Below, in pieces: positions 52,942 to 61,763 of a stretch of 64,000 nucleotides of DNA (positions within the stretch are counted from its first letter, which is position 1; each line of letters begins with the position of its first letter). The position numbers and the translations under genes are program-made. This DNA is from CBDUXP01 sp965371225 [NCBI: uncultured bacterium]. GTDB lineage: Bacteria; Abyssobacteria; SURF-5; CBDUXP01. The notes under the pieces are model-generated. The model ran no database searches, was not told the origin of the DNA, and saw nothing but the letters and a program-made list of their open reading frames with translations. Where the stretch lies: NCBI GenBank assembly GCA_965371225.1, contig CBDUXP010000007.1, forward strand, positions 52,974 to 116,973, given 5' to 3'.

Positions 52942-54692
52942 AAAGCCGCGGGCTCCGGCGCAGACACGGGCGGCGTGGCACGGTCCACCGCGGGAGATGG
53001 CGAGTCGGGCGGCAGTATAGCAGCCGGTGGTGGCGGCTCCCCGCCCGCGCGGCTGATCACGACCACGCCGGGTTGCTGCACGAGATGCACGTTGTACGAC
53101 GCCGCGACCCACGGAGCGAGATCGTCGCGCAATGCAGCCCACATCGGCGGCCGGAGCACGCACGCCACCGGCTGGCCGGTAGCGAATCGATCGCGGACCT
53201 CCTGCGTTGTCGTGAGCGGTGGCGCCGCGAAATAGTAGCTCAGGCGATGATCGATATCCGGATACATGGTGACGGGGCGGCCAGCGGCGAGTTCCCGCAC
53301 GCGGCGGACCACGCCCTTAAACGGCGATTCCAAGTCATCCACCACGACGAGCGCGCGCAAGTGCAAGGCGTGGCCCAGACAGCAGGCGGCCACGATGATG
53401 CCGACCGCGACGCGCACGCGTGCCGGGCCACGATGCACCAGGAGGAGATAGCCGCCCATAAGCGCAAGTCCACCCCCGATCCCCGCGCCAATGCGCAAGA
53501 CCATGTAGTAGCGTGGATCGCCTAAGGGGAGCCACAAGACCAGCGGCCCAAGCAACAGCGCGATAGACAGCCCGATGAGCAGCCGTCGGATAAGCCACTC
53601 CTGGGTCTGCGACGGCTGCGCGCGGTCGAGCAGGTCCTGCACCGCGAGCGCGCACAGCAGCGCCACGCCTGGATACGCACACAGCAGGAAGCGCGACGCC
53701 TTACCGCGCGACAGGGAGAAGAGCAGGACCGGCAGCACGGCCCACACCATCGCCAGCCACGCGGCGCGCCGCCACTCCGGCCGCACGCGGGCGGGACGCG
53801 CGCACACGGCTGCGGCCGGCCACAACAGCGTCCACGGCAGAAAGTCCGCCGGCAGCTTCTGCGCGTAATACCAGACGGGTTGCGCTTGCGCGGTCCCTGA
53901 CAGCGCCCGGCCGATCAGCTCGCGGTCGGCGATGGCCCACACGCTCTCCCAGCCGATGCGGTTGGCAAGCACCAGAACCCAGGGGAAAAAGACCAGCAGA
54001 AATCCGACCGCCAGGAAACCGGCTGAAGGCTGCAACCGCGGGCGGTCGCGCCCCAATGCCACCCAGAACGCGCCTGTCACGACTCCGGGCACAAGGAGAC
54101 CGATGGGGCCCTTGGCAAGCGAGGCGAGGCCCGCGGCCAGCCCGGCGGCGAACCACCAGCGCGCGGGACGCTCAGTAGCAAACGCACGGATGATGCAGTA
54201 GATCCCTACCGCGATGCCGGCGCTCAGGAGCATGTCCGTGGTGATGGAGTGCGCATACCAGGTCCACTTCCACGCGGTCAGCAAGATAAGCGCGGCCAGC
54301 AGGCCCACAGCGCGGCTCGCAAGCCGGCGCCCGATGCCGTACATGGCGAAGCCACCCACGCACGACGCCAGCGCCGACGGGAGACGCGCCGTCCACGGAT
54401 TCACGTGCCCGAACGGCGCGGAGAACACCGCGATGAGCCACATGAGCAGCGGGGGCTTGTTGGTGTACGGGTCGAGGCCGGGGTGCGGGTCGAGACCAGA
54501 GCGGAGCGCGATCCACTCGCCATCCCACAGGATGGTCTGGGCGATGCGGGCAAACCGTGGATGCTCGTGATTCTCGATGCTTCGGAAATCGAGGCCGGGG
54601 ATCGCCACCCACAAAGCGACGATCGCGATCAGGACGAGCGGCCAGACCACCCGCGTCCGCGGCGCAGTCACGGGCGGCGCGAGGTCGGCCAT
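52938..54692 (-). CDS. ArnT/PMT-family membrane glycosyltransferase
   Basis: A 584-residue multi-spanning GT-C enzyme. After the first helix the catalytic loop reads DFRSIENHEHPRFARIAQTIL, followed by GEWIALR and the family's NKPPLLMWLIA, where KPPL is diagnostic. About twelve helices follow, then a periplasmic C-terminal domain. Related enzymes move a sugar from polyprenyl phosphate to lipid A or proteins. The usual DE pair is replaced by an ENHEH arrangement. The donor might be made by the GT2 enzyme at 903-1670, but this is speculation. Confidence 0.85.
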   Translation of the reverse strand: MADLAPPVTAPRTRVVWPLVLIAIVALWVAIPGLDFRSIENHEHPRFARIAQTILWDGEWIALRSGLDPHPGLDPYTNKPPLLMWLIAVFSAPFGHVNPWTARLPSALASCVGGFAMYGIGRRLASRAVGLLAALILLTAWKWTWYAHSITTDMLLSAGIAVGIYCIIRAFATERPARWWFAAGLAAGLASLAKGPIGLLVPGVVTGAFWVALGRDRPRLQPSAGFLAVGFLLVFFPWVLVLANRIGWESVWAIADRELIGRALSGTAQAQPVWYYAQKLPADFLPWTLLWPAAAVCARPARVRPEWRRAAWLAMVWAVLPVLLFSLSRGKASRFLLCAYPGVALLCALAVQDLLDRAQPSQTQEWLIRRLLIGLSIALLLGPLVLWLPLGDPRYYMVLRIGAGIGGGLALMGGYLLLVHRGPARVRVAVGIIVAACCLGHALHLRALVVVDDLESPFKGVVRRVRELAAGRPVTMYPDIDHRLSYYFAAPPLTTTQEVRDRFATGQPVACVLRPPMWAALRDDLAPWVAASYNVHLVQQPGVVVISRAGGEPPPPAAILPPDSPSPAVDRATPPVSAPEPAAL

Positions 54693-54749
54693 GCGCTGTG
54701 GGGTGCTGCGAGCGGAGCGCACGCGCGGCGTCGCGCCCGGCCCCGCGTG

Positions 54750-56075
54750 CTAGAGCTTGACACCCGCGTCGCGGAGCGCCGCCTGGACGCGGCCCACGTC
54801 CAACTCCCGTGTGGTCTGCTGCTGCCGTGCCGCGAGCGCCGCGGCCGTGCCCGCCGCCTGACCCAGGGCCAGGCAGGTCCCCATCACGCGCGTGGAGGCC
54901 AACGCGTCGTGATCCGCGCTGATGCACCGGCCTGCGGCGAACAGGTTATCGAAGTCCGCGGCGATGAGCGCGCGGTAGGGAATCTGGTACCACGCGTTCA
55001 CGTCCAGAAACGCCCAGTCCGTCTCGCCCTTCGGCTGGTGCAATTCGATGGGCCACGCACCATTGCACACGGCATCCTCCCATCGGCGCAGCCCGAGGAT
55101 ATCGTCCCGGTGCAGCACCACATCCCCGACGATCTTGCGCGTCTCGCGCACGCCGAGCTGCGGGGCGATGTCCGCCAGATACGCGTCCTGGAAACCGGGC
55201 ATGCGTTTCTTCAGCAGCGCGACGCAGTCCTGCACCTGGCGCCGCCCTTCCAACTCGCCGGCGGTGAACTGCGCAGGGTCGCTCGCGTCGACGGGCGTAC
55301 CGTCGGGATTCGCCACGCGCGTCATCGCGAGAAACACTTCGCCCCCCCGCAGCGTGGGGATCACGTTTCCCCCGAGCCGCGTCGGTTTGAATTCCCCCGC
55401 CGCTTCGGCCTCGCGAATGATCTGGGTGAGCTTGTTCGATCCCGCGCCGAGGACCTCGCCCACGTCCACCCCCTGCATGGCGAACATCATGGAGGGGTAC
55501 TGAATCATCTCGTCCCGCTGCACCGCCGCGCCCGCGAACACGGCGACGTCGCAATCCCCGCTCGCGTCAACCACCATGGCGGCCCGGACGGCGTGACGCC
55601 CGCGCTTGTCGTGAATGACCACCCCCGCGATGCGCCGGCCGTCCACCACCACCTCCGTCATCGTGGAGTGGAAGTGCAGCGTGATGTTCGCCTGCTCGGT
55701 CACGAGCGCGTCGCACAGCAGCTTGAAGTGCACGGGGATGTACGGGGCGACGGCGGAGTCTTTAAACGGCCACGCGCCCAGGCAGCCGCCAACCTCCATC
55801 AGGCTCTCGGCGAATTCTTGCGCGAAGCCCCCATTGACGAACGTTGGGGTCCGATCCGCGTCCAGGTAGTACAAGCCGCAGAGCGTGGCGGGCCAGGCGG
55901 CGGACCCCATCCCCCCCAGGAAACCGTACTTCTCCACCAGGCTCACCTTCGCCCCCGCCCGCGCGGCCGCCACGGCCGCCGCCACGCCGGCTGTGCCGCC
56001 GCCGACCACGAGCACGTCCACCTCTTCCGTGACCGGGGTGCGGCGTTCGGGTTCGAGGATGAAATCCGGCGGCAT
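54750..56075 (-). CDS. FAD-dependent oxidoreductase (FAD_oxidored family)
   Basis: A 441-residue flavoprotein. It has the dinucleotide motif VLVVGGGTAGVAAAVAAARAG, VEKYGFLGGMGSAA, VVDASGDCDVAVFAGA and the C-terminal FAD block LFAAGRCISADHDALASTRVMG then CLALGQAAGTAAALAA. It is a member of the PF12831-like group whose substrates are mostly unknown. It is upstream of the ArnT-like gene by 57 bases and downstream of the epimerase by 18. Confidence 0.88.
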   Translation of the reverse strand: MPPDFILEPERRTPVTEEVDVLVVGGGTAGVAAAVAAARAGAKVSLVEKYGFLGGMGSAAWPATLCGLYYLDADRTPTFVNGGFAQEFAESLMEVGGCLGAWPFKDSAVAPYIPVHFKLLCDALVTEQANITLHFHSTMTEVVVDGRRIAGVVIHDKRGRHAVRAAMVVDASGDCDVAVFAGAAVQRDEMIQYPSMMFAMQGVDVGEVLGAGSNKLTQIIREAEAAGEFKPTRLGGNVIPTLRGGEVFLAMTRVANPDGTPVDASDPAQFTAGELEGRRQVQDCVALLKKRMPGFQDAYLADIAPQLGVRETRKIVGDVVLHRDDILGLRRWEDAVCNGAWPIELHQPKGETDWAFLDVNAWYQIPYRALIAADFDNLFAAGRCISADHDALASTRVMGTCLALGQAAGTAAALAARQQQTTRELDVGRVQAALRDAGVKL

Positions 56076-56093
56076 AGTGGTCGGCCAGGAATA

Positions 56094-57119
56094 TTATGAT
56101 GGGGTGGCGTGCGCGGGACGGGCCCCGGCCCACCACGTTCGGATCCGGTCGATGGCGGTGGCAAAGTCTACCTTCGGAGTCCAGCCCAACCGGTCGCGAA
56201 TCTTCTCGGTCGCGAATTCGTTCGGCAGGCCTACCAACTCCACGGCTTGGCGAGTCACGAAGGGCCGGCGCGAGAGCTTCAGGCCGCGATGGACCGTTTC
56301 CAGGACGGCCGCAATCCCCAGCGCAGCCGCTACAGGAATCTGCCGCGTCGGCTGGGGAACGCCGAGCATGTCAGCCAACGCGCAGATGTATTCGCGCTGG
56401 GTGATGCGCTGGTCATTGGCCACGTTGAACGCTTCTCCCACGGCCTCCTCTCTGGTAGCGGCGAGCAGGATCGCGTCGGCCACATTGGCGGCATACGTCA
56501 GCCCGATAATATTCGCGCCGTCGCCGAGCGTCTGCATCCGGCCCTGTTCGAGCATCGCTAGCACGCGCGGCAGGCTGGCCCGGTCGCGGGGCCCGTACAC
56601 CCACGCGGGCCGCACCACACTGGTGGGCAGGCGCCCGCTCGCGTGGAACTCCATCGCTACTTCCTCCGCCAGCGACTTGGCGCGCGCATAGTAGTACCAG
56701 CGGGGCAACTGGGCTTCGGGCACCGGTCCTTGCGTTTCGTTCACGACGCCACGGCGGACGCCCTCTTTGCCGTACACGGCGACGGAACTCACGTGCACCG
56801 CCCGTCCCACCCCGGCGGCGACTGCGGCATCGTAGACACGCCGGCTGGCGGCCACCGTCTCCTCGTAATACGTCTCCCACGGGGCCCAATCCCCGACCTT
56901 GGCCGCCGCGTGAACGACCACGTCGCATCCCTCGGCCCCGGCGCGCAGCGTATCCGCCTCGCCCAGATCGCCGCGCACGATCTCCGCACCCATGGACTCG
57001 AGCAACTGCGCGTCGGAGGTCGGTCGCGCGAGCGCACGGACTTCATGTCCGGCCGCGCGGGCCGCTTCCGCGATGTAGCTCCCGATGAAGCCGGTGCCGC
57101 CGGTGAGAAAAATACGCAT
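56094..57119 (-). CDS. NAD-dependent epimerase/dehydratase (extended SDR)
   Basis: A 341-residue extended short-chain dehydrogenase. The Rossmann motif is FLTGGTGFIGSYIAEAA, followed by HAAAKVGDW, and SSVAVYGKEG with the catalytic YxxxK in YYYARAKSLAEE. The later part (VVRPAWVYGPRD, FNVANDQRITQREYICALA) is like 3-beta-hydroxysteroid dehydrogenase/isomerase or dihydroflavonol-reductase-type enzymes. Substrate not predictable. Confidence 0.88.
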   Translation of the reverse strand: MRIFLTGGTGFIGSYIAEAARAAGHEVRALARPTSDAQLLESMGAEIVRGDLGEADTLRAGAEGCDVVVHAAAKVGDWAPWETYYEETVAASRRVYDAAVAAGVGRAVHVSSVAVYGKEGVRRGVVNETQGPVPEAQLPRWYYYARAKSLAEEVAMEFHASGRLPTSVVRPAWVYGPRDRASLPRVLAMLEQGRMQTLGDGANIIGLTYAANVADAILLAATREEAVGEAFNVANDQRITQREYICALADMLGVPQPTRQIPVAAALGIAAVLETVHRGLKLSRRPFVTRQAVELVGLPNEFATEKIRDRLGWTPKVDFATAIDRIRTWWAGARPAHATPS

Positions 57120-57185
57120 AGGAGGTGGAGTGCGAGCGGAAGGATTCTATCGGACCCCGACGTGGGGCACAAAGCCGCGCGCGGA

Positions 57186-57746
57186 TTACCGGGCGGAGAC
57201 TCGGTGAATGTCCAGCAGGGTCACGCGTCCGTCGTCGGCGAAACTCAGGGAGAAGCCCTCGCAAGGGGCGAACGCGCCGCCGATGGCTTCCAGCGTGAAC
57301 TCCGTCGCGAACAGCGCCGCGACCTGCTCGATAGTCCCCCCGTGAGACACGAGCAGCAACCGGCCCCCGTCCGGGATGCGGCCGAGGTACGTACGCACCG
57401 TATCCACGTACTGGGTCGCGTACGCGTGCAGCTCCTGCGCCGCGCCGGGCACGTGCAACGCCGCGGCCATGTGATCGCACGCGTGGGTGGCCGCCGCCTG
57501 GGCGATCTCCGCAAACCACGGCGTCAGCCGGGCGGTGTTCATGATGCCGAAGGCGGGATCCTCCGCGTGGACGGGAAACCCCATCGCCTCTGCTGTTTCG
57601 CGCGCCCGCACCTTGTCGCTGGAGAGCACCAAGTCGTACGCGGGCGCCATCGTCTCGGCAACCTCCGCCGCGAGGCGTCGGCCCGCGTCGCTAAGATGCG
57701 ACCCGCTCCCGCGCAGGCTGTGCCTCCGAATGTCAACGGTCCGCAT
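57186..57746 (-). CDS. histidine phosphatase family protein
   Basis: A 186-residue phosphoglycerate-mutase-like protein. The catalytic His lies in IRRHSLRG (RHS in place of the standard RHG), with LSDAGRRLA, the Arg of SSDKVRARETAEAMG and the second His in LLVSHGGTIEQV. The small size fits phosphatases acting on phosphohistidine or small phosphoesters. It sits on the same strand as, and 66 bases before, the epimerase gene. Confidence 0.82.
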   Translation of the reverse strand: MRTVDIRRHSLRGSGSHLSDAGRRLAAEVAETMAPAYDLVLSSDKVRARETAEAMGFPVHAEDPAFGIMNTARLTPWFAEIAQAAATHACDHMAAALHVPGAAQELHAYATQYVDTVRTYLGRIPDGGRLLLVSHGGTIEQVAALFATEFTLEAIGGAFAPCEGFSLSFADDGRVTLLDIHRVSAR

Positions 57747-57785
57747 GGATTCTCTCCCGCCTGGTGCGCCCGATCGGCCAGACGG

Positions 57786-58859
57786 TCAGCGTTGCGAAAC
57801 GGCAGCACGAATCAAGCGAAACCCCCGAACAGGGAGTGCTTGTTCAGGTGGTCCACCATTGCGAGCGGCCGAACTACAATAGAAGATCTCGGTGCCGTAG
57901 TGCCCACCGCGTACAATGAGAAAAAGCCTCGCCCTCTTGGCCGCGCGCCGCGGAGGAACCGATCGCCATTCATCCGGAGCGATTTCCCTGCCGTCGGTGT
58001 GATCGTATGGGTAGGGTCGTTCCAGCGTTCGCGTCCATTCTTCAACGTTTCCATGCATGTCGAATGCGCCCCAGGGATTCGGGAGCTTTTCCGCCACGGG
58101 GTGGGATACGTTACCTGATTGTCCTAGCCTCACGGTCGCGAGATCCTCTCGCCAGAACTCCTCGGGATTGAATCCTCGGTACCATACGTGAGCGTCAACG
58201 GTATAATCCCCAGACTGCAGATCCGTATACACGTGAGCATTAAACCCGAAACTGAAATCTGTAGTCGTGCCTGCGCGGCAGGCGAGTTCCCATTCACGTT
58301 CAGTGGGTAGGCGGTACTCGAGTGTGTCCGGGAGGATCCCCGCGCGTCGCTCGGCCCACGTAAGCCACCGAGCATATTCGCGGGCGTCGTGCCAGTTGAC
58401 ATTTACCACGGGTTGTTGCGGGCTGGATAACTCTGGAGGGATCGAGGCCGTATGGCTCGGCCGAAATCGGGTGTAGTCCTCATTAGATACTTCCGTGGCC
58501 CCCATATGGAAGCCGAACTCAAGCTCAACTTCATGGGGAAAGAGTGAGGACATTTGGTACGGTGAGCCCATTGAGTACGTTCCCGGTGGGATTAGGACGA
58601 ACCTCTGTCTCTGCGAGTTCCTGAACGCCAGCGAAACATCGGACTGCTGTGCGTACGCGAGTTGTTCAAGTTTCGGCTCCCACCACGGCTCAATAGGCTC
58701 GGCCAGAGCGATCTCCTCTGGAGCAAGTTCTGCAGGTTCAGGAAACTGAACGTCCGGCCCGCATGCAGTAGCCGTAGTGGTCACTAGCAGCGCCCCGCCC
58801 CCCACAATCCATTTCAACCATCGTCCAAGCATGACCAACGCCCCCAACATGTATGCCAT
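57786..58859 (-). CDS. SUMF1/formylglycine-generating-enzyme-like exported protein
   Basis: A 357-residue protein with a basic/hydrophobic export signal ending near ATACGPD (a poor lipobox). The SUMF1 (C-type lectin-like) domain is clear: FVLIPPGTYSMGSP, GATEVSNEDYTRF, PVVNVNWHDAREYARWL, YRLPTEREWELACRAGT, FDMHGNVEEWT and RGFRLIRA. Where formylglycine-generating enzyme has its redox cysteine pair, this protein has RGGHYGTEIFYCSSAARNG, with one Cys only, so it is probably not a true sulfatase activator. Base composition is far lower in G+C than all neighbours, which points to recent acquisition. ATGs at 58850 and 58832 are alternative starts. Confidence 0.82.
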   Translation of the reverse strand: MAYMLGALVMLGRWLKWIVGGGALLVTTTATACGPDVQFPEPAELAPEEIALAEPIEPWWEPKLEQLAYAQQSDVSLAFRNSQRQRFVLIPPGTYSMGSPYQMSSLFPHEVELEFGFHMGATEVSNEDYTRFRPSHTASIPPELSSPQQPVVNVNWHDAREYARWLTWAERRAGILPDTLEYRLPTEREWELACRAGTTTDFSFGFNAHVYTDLQSGDYTVDAHVWYRGFNPEEFWREDLATVRLGQSGNVSHPVAEKLPNPWGAFDMHGNVEEWTRTLERPYPYDHTDGREIAPDEWRSVPPRRAAKRARLFLIVRGGHYGTEIFYCSSAARNGGPPEQALPVRGFRLIRAAVSQR

Positions 58860-59041
58860 GTTTCCATCTTCCCAGCCAGCAAATGTCCCCTGCGAGTATC
58901 CGGCGAGCACTCTGGATGGCCTCCCTGCCGTGCGTGAAGAGGCGCAGCAGGGTCGAATGGAATAGGGGCGAGAACGGGAGTTTTCCTGCCTCGGTTATAC
59001 AGGAATTACACAAGCTCCCTGTGCGCGTACTCTCGGGCAGC

Positions 59042-59084
59042 CAATAGAAAAGCCCGAAGGCCAAGTATTGCTTGAGCTTCGGGC
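59042..59084 (-). terminator. intrinsic terminator downstream of tRNA-Phe
   Basis: On the minus strand GCCCGAAG (59084-59077) pairs with CTTCGGGC (59059-59052), continued after a 2x2 internal loop by a four-base stem (CAAG/CTTG) and a five-base loop. The hairpin is followed by TTTTCTATT. It starts three bases after the tRNA 3' end. Confidence 0.75.
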
Positions 59085-59086
59085 GG

Positions 59087-59159
59087 TGCCGCAGGGCAGA
59101 ATCGAACTGCCGACACGGGGATTTTCAGTCCCCTGCTCTACCAACTGAGCTACCGCGGC
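59087..59159 (-). tRNA. tRNA-Phe (anticodon GAA)
   Basis: A 73-base cloverleaf without encoded CCA. The acceptor stem pairs GCCGCGG with CTGCGGC (one G-U), the D arm reads GCTCAGTTGGTAGAGC, the anticodon stem GGGGA/TCCCC encloses loop CTGAAAA with anticodon GAA, and the T arm is GGCAG-TTCGATT-CTGCC. A terminator follows directly, so the tRNA is an independent unit or the last gene of one. Confidence 0.95.
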
Positions 59160-59238
59160 AAATGGGCGCGAAACGGCGCCCCATTATTCAGAAGCCATCA
59201 CAAAATTGCAATCATTGCCGCAGCCATCGCGGTGAGAG

Positions 59239-60975
59239 TCAGGCGAGTTCCGCGTACATGCGTTCGTCCGCCTCGCGCAGCGTGAGTTCGCGCCGGCAGG
59301 TCGGACAGGTGGTGTGCTCGGCCGCGACGTCTTCGTCGCCGGGTTGGAAGTACGTGCTGCAGAACGGGCACAGAACGGCGGCCGCTTCCCGCGCGCCCAC
59401 CTGCAAGTACGCGTGCAGTTCGCCGGCATCGTGCGCGGCCATCAGCGCGTCAATGACTTCCGGATCGAACTGCCGTCCCCGCTGCCGTTGCAGCTCCCCG
59501 ATGGCCGCTTCCGGCTCCATGGCGCGGCGGTACGGCCGCGTGCTGGTCATGGCGTCCAGCGAGTCGGCCACGGCCAACACGCGGGCCTCGATCGGAATGT
59601 CATCCCCCGCCAACCCGTCGGGGTACCCGTGGCCGTCCCACCGTTCCTGGTGCCACAGCACGTACGGGATGATGTGTTGCAGGTGGCCCACGTCCCGCAG
59701 CATCCGCGCACCAATCGAAGGGTGCAGCTTCATCTGCTCGTACTCTTCGGCTCCCAGCGGGCCGGGTTTCCGCAGGATGGCATCGGGCACGCCGATCTTG
59801 CCGATGTCGTGCAGCATGCCGCCCACCTCGATCTCCTCGATCTTCTCCCCGTCCCAGCCCAAGCGCTGCGCCACCACTTGCGCGAACCGCGTCACGCGCC
59901 ACGTGTGGCCGATGGTGTAGTGGTCGCGCGCCTCGATGGCGTTCGCGAGCACCTCGAGCATGGCCAGGTACGCCCGATTCTCCCGCTGGCCGGCCAGGCG
60001 CACTTCGTGTAGGGCGCGGGCATTGCAGATGGCCACGGCCGCGACGGCCGCCACGCTCCCGACGAAGCGGAGATCCTCTTCCGTGAACGCGCCACGCTTT
60101 ATGGCGGTATCCAGGTACACCACGCCGAGCAGATCGCCGTCGTATTCCATGGGCACACACACCACGGAGCGGATCTGTTGCTGCGCGATGCTGACGCTCC
60201 CGTCAAACTGCGACTCGGCGGCCGCGTCCGCCGAGAGGATGCACAGGCGACTGCTAGCCACCTCATCCAATATGGTCCGGCTCACGTCCACGGGCTCGCC
60301 GGGATGACGGCGATTCCGCACCACCTGGGGCTGAGGCGCCCCCTCCGCCGTCGTCGTGAAGAGGGCCGCACGGTCGGCCGGGAGCACTGCGAGAATCTCG
60401 TCCAGAACGAGGGGATAGAGGTCCTCCAACCCCCGCAGCCGGCCGAGGGTCTCGGTAATCTGTTCCAGCGCCTGCAAGTGCTGCTGTACGCGCGCGGCGC
60501 GGGTGTCATCGTCCCCGCCGGGCGCGCGGCGGAGCGCGCCGGCCCCGCCGGGGATGCGGACACGGTGGTCGAGCTTCGTCGTCGAATTGAGCACCACCGC
60601 GCGCGCGGCCGAGTCGCCCGCGGCGCCGGTCTCGACCAGGAAACGCATGCGCACGTCTCCAATCGTCAGTACGTCATTGGGGGCGAGGAGGGCTTCTACG
60701 ACGGGCTCGTCGTTGACCAGGATCCCGTTGCTGCTCCCCAGGTCTCGGAGGAGGTACCCGCCCGTGGCCATGCTGATCTCGGCGTGCATGCGGGACACGC
60801 GCTCGTCCGCCAGGACGATATCGCAGTCCACGCCGCGCCCCATGATGGCCCGCGCCCCGACCGTGTAGTACTCCCCGGCGCCGGGGCCCGCCAGGACCCT
60901 GAGCCTCGCGGGCGGCGGGACGGGGCGCCGCGGGCGGGCGGTTTCACGCGCGCCCGGCGCCGGATCCTCGCTCAT
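59239..60975 (-). CDS. FHA-GAF-HD-GYP signalling protein with C-terminal zinc ribbon
   Basis: A 578-residue protein. Residues about 25-115 form an FHA phosphopeptide-binding domain (IMGRGVDCDIVL, VSRMHAEI, DLGSSNGILVND). A GAF domain follows (about 175-340; LPADRAALFTT, VCVPMEYDGDLLGVVYLD). The HD-GYP domain (about 355-530) has GHTWRVTRFAQ, GGMLHDIGKIGVPDAI, HQERWDGHGYPDGLAG and ADSLDAMTSTRPYR, so c-di-GMP hydrolysis is likely. The end carries CPFC and CPTC pairs of a zinc ribbon. It follows fliP by 14 bases, where fliQ would be expected, suggesting a link between flagellar assembly and c-di-GMP turnover. Confidence 0.9.
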   Translation of the reverse strand: MSEDPAPGARETARPRRPVPPPARLRVLAGPGAGEYYTVGARAIMGRGVDCDIVLADERVSRMHAEISMATGGYLLRDLGSSNGILVNDEPVVEALLAPNDVLTIGDVRMRFLVETGAAGDSAARAVVLNSTTKLDHRVRIPGGAGALRRAPGGDDDTRAARVQQHLQALEQITETLGRLRGLEDLYPLVLDEILAVLPADRAALFTTTAEGAPQPQVVRNRRHPGEPVDVSRTILDEVASSRLCILSADAAAESQFDGSVSIAQQQIRSVVCVPMEYDGDLLGVVYLDTAIKRGAFTEEDLRFVGSVAAVAAVAICNARALHEVRLAGQRENRAYLAMLEVLANAIEARDHYTIGHTWRVTRFAQVVAQRLGWDGEKIEEIEVGGMLHDIGKIGVPDAILRKPGPLGAEEYEQMKLHPSIGARMLRDVGHLQHIIPYVLWHQERWDGHGYPDGLAGDDIPIEARVLAVADSLDAMTSTRPYRRAMEPEAAIGELQRQRGRQFDPEVIDALMAAHDAGELHAYLQVGAREAAAVLCPFCSTYFQPGDEDVAAEHTTCPTCRRELTLREADERMYAELA

Positions 60976-60989
60976 ACGGACGGCCCCCC

Positions 60990-61763
60990 TCAGCCGATAC
61001 CGAAACTCCTCACGAGGGACCCTACCATCAAATACCAACCGTCTGCCAACACGAACAGAATGATCTTGAAGGGGAGGGAGATGAAGATGGGCGGGAGCAT
61101 CAGCATCCCCATGGACATGAGCGTGCTCGCGACCACCATGTCAATAATAAGGAAGGGGACGAAGACCATGAAGCCGATCATGAACGCCGTGGTGAGTTCG
61201 CTGAGCAGGAACGCCGGCACGATCACATACGTCGGCACATCGGCCGGGGACTGCGGCGGGTCGATTTCGGCGAAGTGCACGAAAAGGCCGAGGTCTTTCT
61301 CCCGTGTTTGCGAGAGCATGAAGTCGCGCACCGGGGCCGCCGCGAGCGCGTAGGCCTCTGACGTGGACAGTTCGTGCGCGAGGTAGGGCTGGAGCGCCTG
61401 CTCGTTGACCGTATTGAAGGTCGGCGCCATCACGAAGAACGTGAGGAAGAGCGCCATGCCCAACAGCACCTGGTTGGGTGGCATCTGCTGGGTTCCGAGG
61501 GCCTGGCGCAGGAGCCCGAGCACGATGATGATCCGCGTGAACGCCGTGGTCATCACGAGCACGCTGGGGGCCAGGGTCAGCACCGTGAGCAGGACCAGCA
61601 ATTGCAGGGAGGTGCTCACCTGTTCGGGGGATTCGGCCCGGCCGATCTCCACCGTCACGCTGGGGATAATCATGCCGCCGTCCTGCGCGTGGGCCGCGCC
61701 CGCCCCGGCCGAACCGACCAACACCACAAGCAGGAGCAGTCCGCCCAGCCGCCGCGCCGTCAT
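60990..61763 (-). CDS. fliP: flagellar type III export protein FliP
   Basis: A 257-residue FliP with signal sequence (MTARRLGGLLLLVVLVGSAG). Typical segments are LVLLTVLTLAPSVLVMTTAFTRI in part, RQALGTQQMPPNQVLLGMALFLTFF in part, FVPFLIIDMVVASTLMSMGM and MLPPIFISLPFKIILFVLADGW. It forms the core of the export gate with FliQ and FliR. ATG 61763 overlaps fliO by four bases. Confidence 0.95.
   Translation of the reverse strand: MTARRLGGLLLLVVLVGSAGAGAAHAQDGGMIIPSVTVEIGRAESPEQVSTSLQLLVLLTVLTLAPSVLVMTTAFTRIIIVLGLLRQALGTQQMPPNQVLLGMALFLTFFVMAPTFNTVNEQALQPYLAHELSTSEAYALAAAPVRDFMLSQTREKDLGLFVHFAEIDPPQSPADVPTYVIVPAFLLSELTTAFMIGFMVFVPFLIIDMVVASTLMSMGMLMLPPIFISLPFKIILFVLADGWYLMVGSLVRSFGIG

Noticed and set aside
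54249-56099. Plus-strand open frame of 616 codons opposite the ArnT-like and FAD oxidoreductase genes
   Set aside because: Antisense to two recognisable genes and dominated by Arg, His and Gly; judged spurious.
57120-57125. AGGAGG on the plus strand as a ribosome-binding site
   Set aside because: No plausible coding frame begins downstream; it is the complement of sequence just before the minus-strand epimerase start.
57786-58859. Calling the SUMF1-like gene a true formylglycine-generating enzyme
   Set aside because: The redox Cys pair of the active site is not present, and no sulfatase gene is in the window.
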